A stretch of DNA of 64,000 nt from Candidozyma auris. Taxonomy: Eukaryota > Ascomycota > Pichiomycetes > Serinales > Metschnikowiaceae. The notes below the pieces were generated by a model that saw nothing but the letters and a program-made list of their open reading frames with translations, did no database searches and was not told the origin of the DNA. Positions within the stretch are counted from its first letter, which is position 1. Every line of letters begins with the position of its first letter. The stretch lies in NCBI RefSeq assembly GCF_003013715.1, contig NC_072815.1, forward strand, positions 1,240,001-1,304,000. Direction: 5' to 3'. A program made the position numbers and the translations under genes. Below, piece by piece: positions 52,073-62,144 of the stretch.

Positions 52073-52705
52073 ATGTACATTCCCAAGCACTACAACGAGG
52101 ACAGCTGGGACCAGAAGGAGCTGCTCATTGTGCACCACCCGCTTGGAACGGTCGTTACTATGGACTCAGGCAAGATCATCGCCAACCACATCCCTTTTTA
52201 TCTTCACAGGGATGACGCCACGGGGAAGCGGTACTTGCACGCCCATATGGCGAAGAAGAACCACCAGATGCCTTCACTTTTGCAAAATGACAATGTCTTG
52301 GTGATTTTTCAATCCCTGGACTCATACATCACTCCGTCGTATTACCCGGAAAAGCAGAAAACTCACAAGTTTGTGCCCACATGGGACTTTGCGGCCCTTC
52401 ATGTCTACGGTAAACTGCGTATAGTGGATGACTTTGACTTTGTCAGGAGGCAGTTGGTCAACTTCACCAACCAGAACGAGTCCACGAGAGAGAAGCCTTG
52501 GAAAGTGACCGATGCTCCGGAAGGGTACTTGAAGATCATGCAGAAGGCCATAACGGGGCTCGAAATTGAGATTGGCGACACAGAGTGTAAGTATAAATTC
52601 GAGCAGAAGATGAGCAGAGAGAATATAGACGGGGTGATACAAGGCTTGGCTCACGATGGAGTTGCCGAGGTTTCAGCATTGGTAGAAAGTTGCAACAAGG
52701 AGTAA
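52073..52705 (+). CDS. PaiB-type FMN-binding split-barrel protein
   Basis: The 210-residue product starts MYIPKHYNEDSWDQ, the canonical start of the PaiB/FMN_bind_2 family (first described as a Bacillus negative regulator, widespread in fungi). Family blocks are visible: IPFYLHRDDATGKRYLHAHM, AKKNHQMPSLLQNDNVLVIF, SYITPSYYPEKQKTHKFVPT, WDFAALHVYGKLRIVDD and the C-terminal GLEIEIGDTECKYKFEQKMS. These build an FMN-binding split barrel. The biochemical role in fungi is unsettled; heme or flavin-linked stress functions have been suggested for related split-barrel proteins. It is convergent with SGN1 (90 bp apart). Confidence 0.85.
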   Translation: MYIPKHYNEDSWDQKELLIVHHPLGTVVTMDSGKIIANHIPFYLHRDDATGKRYLHAHMAKKNHQMPSLLQNDNVLVIFQSLDSYITPSYYPEKQKTHKFVPTWDFAALHVYGKLRIVDDFDFVRRQLVNFTNQNESTREKPWKVTDAPEGYLKIMQKAITGLEIEIGDTECKYKFEQKMSRENIDGVIQGLAHDGVAEVSALVESCNKE

Positions 52706-52795
52706 CTTCGTTTTCATGTAATCTATTACTTTTTGCGGCCACAGGGCATACTGTACTATAAACTAAAGACTGTCTCTGAGACACTGAATCTCTGC

Positions 52796-53425
52796 TCAGT
52801 ACGGGTTGTACCGCTGGCCCCGATATCCGCCTCGGAACCCACGCCCACGGCCTCTGAACCCGCGTCCACGCATCCCTCGTCCACGAGGACCTCGTATAAA
52901 CATAGGCACGTTGGTCCGTTTCAAGCTGACTTTGAGTTGTCTGCCTCTAAATTCTGATCCGTCAAGCATAGCTACCGCCTTGTGGGCGCTCTCAGGATTC
53001 TCGAATTCCAAGTAAGCAAACCCCTTGGGCTGGCCCGTTGCCTTATTGGTCTGAATGGTAACACGTTCCACGATCCCGCAAGGTGCGAAATGTTGTTGCA
53101 CTTCTACTGGCGTCAGGCCATAGTCGACGTTTCCAATGTATATGGACCTAGCATCGAGTTCAGCTTGAGCGGCCGCCTTCTCTGCGCCGTTGGGATCGTT
53201 GATTCGAGTGGCCAATCCTGCCTGAGCATTGGCCTCCTTTAATGCATTGGCTTCTTGCTCGGCTTGACGTATCTTCTCTTCAGCGCTCAATTCACTTGTG
53301 GCTTGAGTTTCAGAGGTTTCAGGAGCTGGGTCATCCTGTTGCATTGCCTGCTCCCCAAAATCCTGCTGCATACTCTCATCTCGAGTGACTCCGTTTTGAT
53401 AGTCCAACAGCACAGGTTCTGACAT
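52796..53425 (-). CDS. SGN1: RRM poly(A)-binding protein, Sgn1/PABPN1-like
   Basis: The 209-residue product has an acidic, Gln-rich N-terminus, a short coiled coil ([18 protein letters not shown], 48-65) and one RRM with RNP2 SIYIGNV (94-100) and RNP1 KGFAYLEF (134-141). An RGG-type arginine-rich tail follows ([19 protein letters not shown], then RGGYRGQRY). This order (coiled coil, RRM, Arg-rich tail) is that of nuclear poly(A)-binding protein 2 and yeast Sgn1, which influence mRNA polyadenylation or translation. The Arg-rich tail is probably methylated by Hmt1. The RRM-plus-RGG identification is secure; the Sgn1 name is by architecture. Confidence 0.85.
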   Translation of the reverse strand: MSEPVLLDYQNGVTRDESMQQDFGEQAMQQDDPAPETSETQATSELSAEEKIRQAEQEANALKEANAQAGLATRINDPNGAEKAAAQAELDARSIYIGNVDYGLTPVEVQQHFAPCGIVERVTIQTNKATGQPKGFAYLEFENPESAHKAVAMLDGSEFRGRQLKVSLKRTNVPMFIRGPRGRGMRGRGFRGRGRGFRGGYRGQRYNPY

Positions 53426-53552
53426 TTTCTTGTTTGATTGTAGTGATGATTAGATGTTATTGCGACTTTAGTGCCCCACTGGTTATCACCACATATTACA
53501 CGCAGGTCGTATCTCTTATCAGCACGCAGACCACCTTGTTCTCTCTAATGAT

Positions 53553-56500
53553 TTAGCCAGGCAAGTTTCTTGTGCGGCTCAATGACAGCCTTGAAGGCTT
53601 TATCTGCCTTGGTGCTGATGGAGGTATATCCTCTGGTTTCCTTACGGGACTCAAACTCATACGTTCTTCCCTAATGGAGCCGTACCCGCGGCGTCCTTTC
53701 TTTCTTAACCCAGAAACCAGCAAAAGTGATTCGCTCTCGTTACGATTGAGGTCATCGTCACTCTCGTAACCATAGTCGACAACGCCTCCTTGCATGTCTT
53801 CGTCGGATGTCACTCGCATAAAAGTGGGTCCTGGAGGCAGAGGCAAGCTGCTGGGAATGTTCAACGGCTTGGACAGCTTTCGAGGACGATTTCCAAGAAA
53901 TAGGACAATGGTTGTGAGAATGGTTCCAAAAAGAAGAATCCCAAAGAGGACACCAAGGGCCACACTGAACCAGCCAATGTGGAGAAAGTTGTTGTCATGA
54001 GAAAACCATGCCAAGTTGAAGGGTTTCTCGAGGAGGAAAACACAGCTGGCATTCTGCTTTGCCGACGTACACCCGTAGGTGACGACTTTCACTTTCCTGT
54101 CTGAGTTATACCCAAGAACAGATAGCATGGACGTTGGCTCTTGGCTCTGCAATTTGAGGTACGTCTTTCCATTATCAAAGTTTTTCTCGCAGGTGAATTC
54201 GCCATCCGAGCGATTTGTATGGATGACAAATGTTTGATTGGTGTCAAAAGTCTGGCTCATACATCTCTTTAGGGTCGCTGCATCCTCATTTCGCATCAAA
54301 TGAAGTTGGACAAAGTCATGTAGCTTTGAGAAACTCTTTGTAATGTTCATCGACTGAAGCAGCTCTGGCTTGGGAACAAGCACCGAATACTGGGACTCGC
54401 CTTTCTTATCTAAATGTAATGCATTAGACACCACAGGAAACTGTCTCACAAACGAAATAAACGAGAACTTGTTCTTACTGCTTTCTGTCGTTTCGAGCAA
54501 ATCAAGCATCGAAAGACGGAAATCTTGCGGCAATAAAAAATTACTAGTAATGTGAATGACGCCCTGACTAAAGAGCACATCTGAGTTGAGTGGTACAGAA
54601 AGAAGTGTCTCGTTAAGCTTGATAAGGTGGTTGAATTCTCCCATGCGGTGACTTTCACTGATATTGACCATGTCTCCACGAAGAGTTTTGGCAATACGAG
54701 TTGTTTCGATGTCATCATCTAGACCAAAGTCTGAATAAATAAGATCCTCAATGAATAACCCTTTTAAAATATCCTTCATCTGCTTGGGATGAGACTCTAA
54801 GTACCTCAACGTGAGACCAAGGTTCTTAAGGGATACTTCTTCCGCGCCCTTCTTCCCAGAAAAAGGGCCCCAAATGGTGTGCCCGCATGGAAGAAATAAT
54901 GTGTAGCCCTTGTTATTCTCCTTCACCAGGTTGAGACCATGCTCTTTCAAATGTTCCAAGGTCCACATACAAAACTCCTTATCGATCTCGATGTGTTCAA
55001 GCCTACCGTTCACAGCTCCGTCAGTGAGTAACTCTGCGAATGTATGTTTAAGAGACAGTGGTGGCAAAAGAGGCTTGTCAGCTATGTAGATCGAAGTGTC
55101 CCCTGCTGCCCAGACCGGCTTTCCCTTGGCAGCAATATCATTATTGAAAGTTGTGACAACGTCACCATTGTGATGGCTTTCAGTAACTTTGACCTTGAAG
55201 CACAGACCAATGCGCTTGTTCAGGCAAAGCTTGGACGTCATGAGTCGCTGTTCATGTGTCACTGAATCCATTACCTGGAGACGGTCTAGCTGGCCCTCCA
55301 AGAACCTGTATAAGGCATTTTGTTTGCTGCTAAAAGAAGCAACTGTCATCGATTCGTCGTCTTGAAAGTCATCTCGATCCGAAAGATCGAGTATCAAGGT
55401 CTGATTTATACTTTTTCCATTGATAAGCTTTCCAAGTCTTCTGAAACGAAGCTCCTCCACGAACTGGGAAAAATGCAATGAGTATAACACTTTTCGAGGA
55501 ATAAGTGTGGGAACAGTGTAGTTTAGTGCAGAGAAGAACCGTGTATCTGGCCCATTACTCTCTGCATCGAAAATGTGTACAATCCCGTCTCTAGCAGTGA
55601 GACCTGTAGAGTCATTGGTGGAACGAATAGCCCCATTTATGATGATTTGATTGGTTTCATCGTCGAGAGTAATGTTATAGCGCGGAGCGTATGGTTTCGG
55701 CTTCAGCTTCTTTTTCTTCTTTTTCTTCTTCCTTCCCTCGCTATCAACAGGATGATCAGTGCCGTTTACACCGTCGACAAGTTCAGGCAACAACAATGTA
55801 CTAAGCATTCCTCCAACGTCAGCGGAAAGTTCGTCTATAGCGTCTTTTGAAGTTTCCAAATTCACATTTTTTGACACTCTGTATAAGGTTGTGAAGTAGT
55901 CGATCTCGGCTTTCAGAAGCGACTGTTCAATCATACTGTCCAGAGGAAGAAGAATTGTGGAAGTGTTCCCCAAGAACTCTGAGCACCTTGGTCCGTGAGC
56001 TTTTTTAACATCGAACATCAGTTGAAAGAGTCGCTTCACAAACGCCATCTTGTGTCCGTTTATATAGTCGGTGCTGCCATCTAGCAAAAGATCGCATATG
56101 CTTGGCTGAAGTGGAAGAAGCTTATCGATAGCTTGGACAAACGAGTGTTGGTGCTTCGCGTAAAAGTCAAACTCAACCACTTGAGCTATCCCATTGACAT
56201 TGTACTGCCGAAGCGCCGTGTCAGCGGATAATTTTAAAGGATACGTAACGTTCCTATACGCTGCTTCTCTGATCACATACAACGAGTCGGCCACCACATT
56301 CCTTGTATCTAGATACCCAATTCGTAGTCTTTGATTTGCAAAGTAGCGCCATAGGTTTTCTGGAGTGTCGTTCTGAAGCACCTCGTCGTCAACAAACGCC
56401 AGGTTAATTGGAGCAAAGAGCGTGACATTCTGAAGCTGGTTAATCTGCGGCACTAGCCCAGACCGCTGGAGATGCCGAAGAAAGTAGGAGTATTGGACCT

Positions 56501-56639
56501 CGGATGAGAGATAATCGATAATTGAGGACGGAGAGGGCTCAGGCGCAAGCAGGGAGGATGTTGAAGGTTTAGCCAGCGTGAATGCAAGCAATAAATAGAA
56601 GAGCAGCCATATTAGACCGACTCTGCTGGGTAGTAGCAT
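53553..56639 (-). CDS. Large fasciclin (FAS1) domain membrane glycoprotein, YLR001C-like
   Basis: From ATG 56639 the protein has 1028 residues and starts with a strong signal peptide (MLLPSRVGLIWLLFYLLLAF, cut near LAKP). An ATG 35 codons upstream (56744) is possible but adds only hydrophobic residues before it. The lumenal part contains several FAS1-like repeats, marked by YSYFLRHLQRSGLVPQINQL with NVTLFAPINLAF, YTLFLPCGHTIWG and GVIHITSNFLLP. A run of nine lysines near residue 310 (KKKKKKKKL) interrupts one repeat. Many N-glycosylation sequons are visible. A single membrane helix (VALGVLFGILLFGTILTTIVLFLG) precedes a cytosolic tail with Ser/Glu-rich DEDMQGGVVDYGYESDDD. S. cerevisiae Ylr001c, a vacuolar-membrane FAS1 protein, has the same build. 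Function unknown. Confidence 0.82.
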   Translation of the reverse strand: MLLPSRVGLIWLLFYLLLAFTLAKPSTSSLLAPEPSPSSIIDYLSSEVQYSYFLRHLQRSGLVPQINQLQNVTLFAPINLAFVDDEVLQNDTPENLWRYFANQRLRIGYLDTRNVVADSLYVIREAAYRNVTYPLKLSADTALRQYNVNGIAQVVEFDFYAKHQHSFVQAIDKLLPLQPSICDLLLDGSTDYINGHKMAFVKRLFQLMFDVKKAHGPRCSEFLGNTSTILLPLDSMIEQSLLKAEIDYFTTLYRVSKNVNLETSKDAIDELSADVGGMLSTLLLPELVDGVNGTDHPVDSEGRKKKKKKKKLKPKPYAPRYNITLDDETNQIIINGAIRSTNDSTGLTARDGIVHIFDAESNGPDTRFFSALNYTVPTLIPRKVLYSLHFSQFVEELRFRRLGKLINGKSINQTLILDLSDRDDFQDDESMTVASFSSKQNALYRFLEGQLDRLQVMDSVTHEQRLMTSKLCLNKRIGLCFKVKVTESHHNGDVVTTFNNDIAAKGKPVWAAGDTSIYIADKPLLPPLSLKHTFAELLTDGAVNGRLEHIEIDKEFCMWTLEHLKEHGLNLVKENNKGYTLFLPCGHTIWGPFSGKKGAEEVSLKNLGLTLRYLESHPKQMKDILKGLFIEDLIYSDFGLDDDIETTRIAKTLRGDMVNISESHRMGEFNHLIKLNETLLSVPLNSDVLFSQGVIHITSNFLLPQDFRLSMLDLLETTESSKNKFSFISFVRQFPVVSNALHLDKKGESQYSVLVPKPELLQSMNITKSFSKLHDFVQLHLMRNEDAATLKRCMSQTFDTNQTFVIHTNRSDGEFTCEKNFDNGKTYLKLQSQEPTSMLSVLGYNSDRKVKVVTYGCTSAKQNASCVFLLEKPFNLAWFSHDNNFLHIGWFSVALGVLFGILLFGTILTTIVLFLGNRPRKLSKPLNIPSSLPLPPGPTFMRVTSDEDMQGGVVDYGYESDDDLNRNESESLLLVSGLRKKGRRGYGSIREERMSLSPVRKPEDIPPSAPRQIKPSRLSLSRTRNLPG

Positions 56640-56868
56640 GGAGAGAAGAAGCAGTAGAGAAAGTGTTGATAATCGTGTGGTTGATATTAATTGAGTTTGG
56701 ATGCAGGCCAAACGAACTGATAAGAACAATGGGAAGGTAAACATGGGAAAAGAAAAGTTAAAAATAAAATGAAAGTTGGCTTTACGGTGTCGAGTAAAGG
56801 GTGATCTACGATTGTCAAGAGCCGATTAGTTTTTGGGTAGTGTCTACTGGTATATTGTGTGTCTCACG

Positions 56869-56881
56869 TTGGCTGCGAAAA
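56869..56881 (-). promoter_or_regulatory. TTTTCGCAGCCAA motif upstream of the FAS1 gene
   Basis: The minus strand reads TTTTCGCAGCCAA, 230 bp before the FAS1 gene ATG and in gene orientation. Confidence 0.4.
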
Positions 56882-58007
56882 GGTACATAAGGAGCAAGAA
56901 TCTGAGTTGGAGACGATAACATTCAATTCTGTGAAGAGGGTAAAATCATTGGAAACATTGAAAAGGAAAATATGTAGCTGTGCTGAGCATTGGAGCCCTG
57001 GAGGGTATTCGAAAAGTAGTTAAATTTAGCCAGGAGAAAAACATGTGAGTCTTGCTTCCACAAGGAACACTTGAGTGAAACAGTTGAGCAAGAGGTTTAA
57101 AGCCGGCTTTTAAAGAAGAAAGGGACCTCTCGCACATACAACGGCTTGAGTAGGTTGGCTCACTTGACATTCTCGAGAGTACGGATTCGTTGTGGGTGTA
57201 GCTGAACACTAGAGAGTTCATTGTCATGGGTCATGTAGATAGTTTCGGTAGTCAGAATAATCATTGGACATTCATATCGAATTAAAACTGCGTTTTTGGA
57301 GTTTTGTCTGATACATAATTTGTCGGTGTGTCGCATGAACTTCACTATACGATAAGATAATGCGTGTGAATGTGTAAGCTTTCACTTTAATCTTCAACAC
57401 CCTATCGGTTTCTATGATCTTCCAAAAAAATCTTCCATTAGCCTTGATAAAGGAGTCATCAATTTGATCTAATTTACATTTTCATTTTCTAAAGCATCAT
57501 TCACTGCACTGTTGCCATTGAAGTAGCAAACGTAGACACTTACTCCCATTTGCATCCACTACCATGATAGACAAGCTCCCCATTGTGGGGACCTAACATG
57601 TTTCAGCCAAAATACGTCCTCCTCCTGGTCCCACAATGCTCCAGCGACTCCATACAAACTCACCAGCCGCCAACCCAAAGTCGCTATCAATGGCCCGCAA
57701 GACTCCAGCTCGCTTACAGTACGCCATCTTCAACCCAATGCCGAACTGAATAAGAAGCAACCAGCAAGAATGGGTGCACCCAAGTTCGTCAACTCACGTA
57801 ATTGATAAATGCCCCTACAAAGTATGCCACCAACACACCTCCACTGGGCCCACAGAGAAGCCCCAAATGCTGCTTCCTTCGACTGCAACATACAAAAAAA
57901 ACAAAAAAAAGAAAAAAAAAGCACCGTATGGCTCCACCAGCCACCAACTTTTTGGTGAATCCAGCTAGTCTTTATCGTCACTACCTCCTCGCCAACAAAC
58001 TTCACCC

Positions 58008-58045
58008 CAGTCAGCCAGTCAGTCAGCCAGTCAGTCAGCCAGTCG
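58008..58045 (+). repeat. Tandem repeat of CAGTCAGTCAGC
   Basis: A 12-bp unit built from CAGT/CAGC, about three copies with a partial start. Length is likely variable. Confidence 0.85.
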
Positions 58046-59814
58046 GACATCAACTGCCCATTGACCAATTCCAAAGCGACACCAACACGTCGTAGCCCTT
58101 CAATTCCTGTCCTCTTCGCGTCTCGTAATTCACGACCCCCATTTTGTGAATATTTCTCCCATAATGGCTGTTCATTATACCTACAATGCCTACAATGCCT
58201 CGCAATGCCAACTCCATACAAGAACACAATGGCCAGCACCACGCCAGAACTTTTTCCTTCGCTGGTGTCACGGATTATTTCTTCTAGATCACCGGGCGCC
58301 TGGGGACCCCAAATTTCAAAAATGCAACCTTGGGCTTAGTCGAGGGGAGGTCATGACGAACCACCTTTGAGGGGGGACCATGAGGGGAACGTGCGACATT
58401 TTTGGAGAACGACAACCAAGTACTACGAGGTTTTGGTGATGTCACATAGTATAGTACAGTAACAAGTGGGTTTCAAGTGGGTCTCGTACACTAGTGTCGT
58501 GTGTGTGTCGTGGGGGTGTCGTAATTGTCAAATGTGGGTGCATGAGGAGCTCGAATTTTCCAGGCTGGAGGCTCGCACTTCTGCACCCACGCAGCCGCTC
58601 AGAATTTTGTCTGTTTTGGGCAAGTCTCACCCCAGTGACGTAGGCAGGCAATCACCAGATCCACAAAACTGATACAAAGTAGAGTAAATAAGTAAAAAAA
58701 AAAAAATAAGGTTTTGCCATTGGCAGCAGCCGTCCACCTTGTCCAATTCCTCGGTAGCTGAATCTGTTGAATCTGAACCCTGTGGTGTTTTTCTGCTCCA
58801 CCACCTCGTCCCTGGGCCAGTGCTCCTCCCCGCTGGCAACAATACAGTGCCACTGGAGGGTGACACAGGCCCGTGGCCACCGGAACATTCCAAGGTGCCG
58901 TTGCCGGTTCGGCAATGGAGCCACCGAGAGTTGAAGGGTAGCTGCCAACAAGGGTCCTCAGTTAGCGTCCACAGCTACAAGCTTGCGACAATTGGACTCG
59001 ACTCGAAGTCTCCACACAAAGAAACCGCCCAATTGTTGGAAACAACCACCGCTTAGAATTCTTCCATCGACGTCACCTTTTTCTCTTCACTTGTCCTCGT
59101 CACTTTTTCTCATCACTTGTTCTCTTCACCTGTTTTCTGTTTTCTTGTTCTTGCCTCCTCCACCCCCTCGCCGTTGGTGTTCGCAGCCAAGGCATTTAAT
59201 CCGGCCGTGGCCATCATATCATCACTTTTTGAGACCATTTTAACCTCTTTCCCAACCACTCAGCCGTGTTTTGGTGGTCTCGAATCGGCATCTCCCACAT
59301 CTTTCTGCAATGCTTGCTTGCTTGCTTGTGTTCTTGTTTCTTCTTCCAGCCAAGACGTTGTTCGCCTTTCTGCCCAGACCTCACCTGTCGCACCAACCCT
59401 GAAGCCTAATGCTTATTTGCTTTCCCTGTGGCAGTTTGGACATCAACCGCACTGCTTTGTTCTACACTTCCACCAGCGTGCATTCATGCTGGTTTCCGCT
59501 TGGTTCTCTCTGCGTGCCCTTGAAATTGGCAATTCCGCTCGGCGAAATCGTGGTTATTCCGGTGTTTCTCTCGGTACATGGGCCCCACAAGCCGCTGCCG
59601 CCGCCCCCCTCTCTAAAGTTTCTCCCAGCGGTAACCGTTCTCCTCATTCTTAGGGCCACCCTCTACCGAGCTGGCAGTCAACGAAGTTTCCAGTCCCAGC
59701 TCAAATTTTATCTTCGATCCAGTTCCAATTCAACCCTTTCGCTCTCACCCTCTCGTGTTGCCTCCTCACGTCTCTTCAGCAGCCCCCGCTTCTTTCTACC
59801 AACTATGGCGCTTT

Positions 59815-59828
59815 TTTTGCACCCATTC
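59815..59828 (+). promoter_or_regulatory. TTTTGCACCCATTC motif, hexose transporter upstream
   Basis: Exact 14-mer, 277 bp before the transporter ATG and in gene orientation. Confidence 0.45.
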
Positions 59829-60017
59829 TGGCACCGCTTCACCAGTCAGCCCACCTACCTGTTTGGGCAGCTTCGGCTCCGCAATTTAGCCTTTGGCCCG
59901 CTTGTTTGGCTGTATACTTTGTCCGTTACTTGGTCACGGCGCCGTCCTGCTACATGGGCGCTCCCCATTGTTGCTGGAACAATTGTAACAATTGGTGGAG
60001 AATGTTTCGCCTTTTGG

Positions 60018-60027
60018 TATATATACC
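60018..60027 (+). promoter_or_regulatory. TATA box of the hexose transporter gene
   Basis: GTATATATAC, 78-87 bp before the ATG at 60105. Confidence 0.6.
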
Positions 60028-60104
60028 CCACCAGACGCCTGGGAACCCTCCAACTCTCCATCTCTCCATCTTCACCTTCACCTAAACCTAACTAAGTATT
60101 CACT

Positions 60105-61748
60105 ATGGGCTTGTCGGCGTACGAAGAGCGCATGGTCAAGCCAGCGTTGGCTTTCAGAAAGTTTCTCGATCACGGCCCGAAGATCACCAACATCTTCTTC
60201 ATCGCCAGTATCTCGTGTATCTCGGGCTTGATGTTTGGTTTTGACATCTCGTCCATGTCGGCGTTTTTAGACCAGAAGGCATACCTTCTGTACTTCAACC
60301 ACCCAGGCTCCGATATGCAAGGCTTCATCACCGCTTCCATGTCGCTTGGTTCCTTCTTTGGTTCTTTGGCCTCGTCGTTTGTGTCTGAGCCTTTTGGTCG
60401 TAGAGCGTCGTTGATGATTTGCGCCTGGTTGTGGATGATTGGTGCTGCCATCCAGTCGTCTGCTCAGAACAGGCCGCAATTGATCATTGGAAGATTCATT
60501 TCTGGTGCTGGCATTGGCTTTGGTTCTTCGGTGGCTCCCGTCTACGGCTCGGAGCTTTCCCCAAGAAAAGTCAGAGGTTTCATTGGCGGGATGTTCCAAA
60601 CCAGTATTACGTTGGGCATCTTGGTGATGTTCTACATTTGCTTTGGCTGCAGCCACATCGACGGCGTGGCCTCGTTCAGAATCTCCTGGGGCATTCAGAT
60701 TGTGCCTGGTCTTATTTTGTTCCTCGGCTTGTTTTTCATCCCAGAATCCCCCCGATGGCTAGCCAAAAACGGCTACTGGGACGAGGCAGAGCAGATTGTC
60801 GCTGATATCAACGCCAAGGGTAACAGAGAGGACCCTGATGTGATCATTGAGGTCCAGGAGATCAAGGACCAGTTGCTTTTGGAGGAGAACGTCAAGGCTT
60901 TCACCTTTGCCAAATTGTTCTCCAAGAAGTACCTCCCCAGAACCATCACCGCCTTGTTCGCCCAGATCTGGCAGCAGATGACTGGTATGAACGTCATGAT
61001 GTACTACATTGTCTATGTGTTCAAGATGGCGGGTATTTCTGGTAACGCCAACTTGGTTTCTTCTTCGATCCAGTATGTGTTGAACTTTGGCATGACGGTG
61101 ATTGCTCTTTTCTTGATGGACAAGATTGGAAGAAGACCCTTGTTGTTGATCGGCGCTGCTTTCATGACCACCTGGCAGTTTGCTGTTGCCGGGCTTTTGG
61201 GCCACTATTCCGTTCCCTACCCTGACTCTGGCAATGATTCCGTGACCATCCAAATCACCGATGAGCACAAGCCTGCTGCTAGAGGTGTGATCGCTGCTTG
61301 TTACTTGTTTGTTTGTTCCTTTGCTGTTTCCTGGGGTGTGGTTATCTGGGTGTATGTTTCTGAGATGTGGGGAGACTCTGTTTCCAGACAAAGAGGTGCT
61401 GCTTTGGCCACAGCCGCCAACTGGATCTTCAACTTCGCCATTGCTATGTTCACGCCTCCTTCGTTCAAAAACATCAATTGGAGAACCTACATCATCTACG
61501 CCTCGTGCTGTGTGGCCATGGGCCTCCATGTGTTCTTCTTCTTCCCCGAGACCAAGGGTAAGAGATTGGAGGAAATCGACCAGATCTGGACAGAAAAGAT
61601 CCCAGCATGGAAGAGTGCCTCTTTTGTGCCAAAAGTGCCAATCTTGCCCGAAGAAATCGAAGAAAAGGCTGCGGCAGAGCACGCAGAGAACAACCAGCGG
61701 TCTTCTTCCGATTCGCCTACAGAAAAGGACCCCAACTTGGCTGTCTAG
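60105..61748 (+). CDS. High-affinity hexose transporter, HGT1/HGT2-like
   Basis: The 547-residue 12-TM sugar porter has ISGLMFGFDISSMSAFLD in TM1, GRRASLMICAWLW, GRFISGAGIGFGSSVAPVY, RGFIGGMFQTSITLGI, PESPRWLAKNGY, WQQMTGMNVMMYYIVYVF (sugar-site QxxG...NxxMYY), DKIGRRPLLLIG, WVYVSEMWGDSVSRQRG and FPETKGKRLEEID. TM1 carries the FGFDISSMSAF form characteristic of fungal Hgt1/Hgt2 carriers rather than S. cerevisiae Hxt proteins. The C-terminal tail is short (about 50 residues, with Glu/Ser-rich stretches), so it is a carrier, not a sensor. It is preceded by a very long upstream region with a TATA box, consistent with strong glucose regulation. A CTG codon at 60288-60290 (YL-CTG-YF) may encode Ser. 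Confidence 0.92.
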   Translation: MGLSAYEERMVKPALAFRKFLDHGPKITNIFFIASISCISGLMFGFDISSMSAFLDQKAYLLYFNHPGSDMQGFITASMSLGSFFGSLASSFVSEPFGRRASLMICAWLWMIGAAIQSSAQNRPQLIIGRFISGAGIGFGSSVAPVYGSELSPRKVRGFIGGMFQTSITLGILVMFYICFGCSHIDGVASFRISWGIQIVPGLILFLGLFFIPESPRWLAKNGYWDEAEQIVADINAKGNREDPDVIIEVQEIKDQLLLEENVKAFTFAKLFSKKYLPRTITALFAQIWQQMTGMNVMMYYIVYVFKMAGISGNANLVSSSIQYVLNFGMTVIALFLMDKIGRRPLLLIGAAFMTTWQFAVAGLLGHYSVPYPDSGNDSVTIQITDEHKPAARGVIAACYLFVCSFAVSWGVVIWVYVSEMWGDSVSRQRGAALATAANWIFNFAIAMFTPPSFKNINWRTYIIYASCCVAMGLHVFFFFPETKGKRLEEIDQIWTEKIPAWKSASFVPKVPILPEEIEEKAAAEHAENNQRSSSDSPTEKDPNLAV

Positions 61749-62144
61749 GGGCCTGGTGCCGCTTTACTTCTTTTAATCGAGTATTTTGTAATTCATGTTT
61801 AGTCTGTTGATAGTGTTGAGAAGTAGTTGTAGGCAACTAATATTAGAAACTACCTCGCTTCGATCAACTGAAGACACTCGAAGTGGGGGAAGTTTTTCCG
61901 AATCTCTTTGTCTGTTGCAGAGAATTGATTCGGCACATTCAAACCTGCAATTGGGCAGCTGCACTTCCCTGAACCCTGTGCCAAACCTTCTATGGGCTTC
62001 CGGGTTGCTTTAGCTTTGCGTTCTAACAAACGGATCAAATAGCAAGCCTCTTCTTCTGTTCCTTCGAAGCTCAAATTGTCTACAAATCCTTGCAAATTAC
62101 ATGTATTAAGTTCATCTTCGTAACTCGTAACCACAGCGTTGCAT
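61749..62144. other. Convergent 3' region of the two sugar transporters
   Basis: No gene is assigned. The minus strand keeps an open frame of about 97 codons (61850-62140) with protein-like composition that runs into the neighbouring gene in another frame. It lacks its own start and any recognised motif. Confidence 0.45.

Larger units (their letters stand above)
56640..60104. other. 3.5-kb divergent intergenic region (FAS1 gene / hexose transporter)
   Basis: Contains a TTTTCGCAGCCAA copy in FAS1-gene orientation (56869-56881), a CAGTCAGTCAGC tandem repeat (58008-58045), poly(A) patches (57894-57920, 58693-58706), GTTCGCAGCCAA (59179-59190), TTTTGCACCCATTC (59815-59828) and the transporter TATA box. 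Long Ser/Leu/Pro-rich open frames on the plus strand at 59117-60095 look compositional. Confidence 0.5.

Noticed and set aside
57730..58242. Minus-strand open frame of 170 codons containing WLTD repeats
   Set aside because: The repeats are a translation of the CAGTCAGTCAGC tandem repeat; no family features elsewhere.
59117..60095. Two overlapping plus-strand open frames of 178 and 228 codons before the hexose transporter
   Set aside because: Ser/Leu/Pro-rich composition without domains; overlapping in different frames; they lie in a regulated promoter with motif and TATA box.
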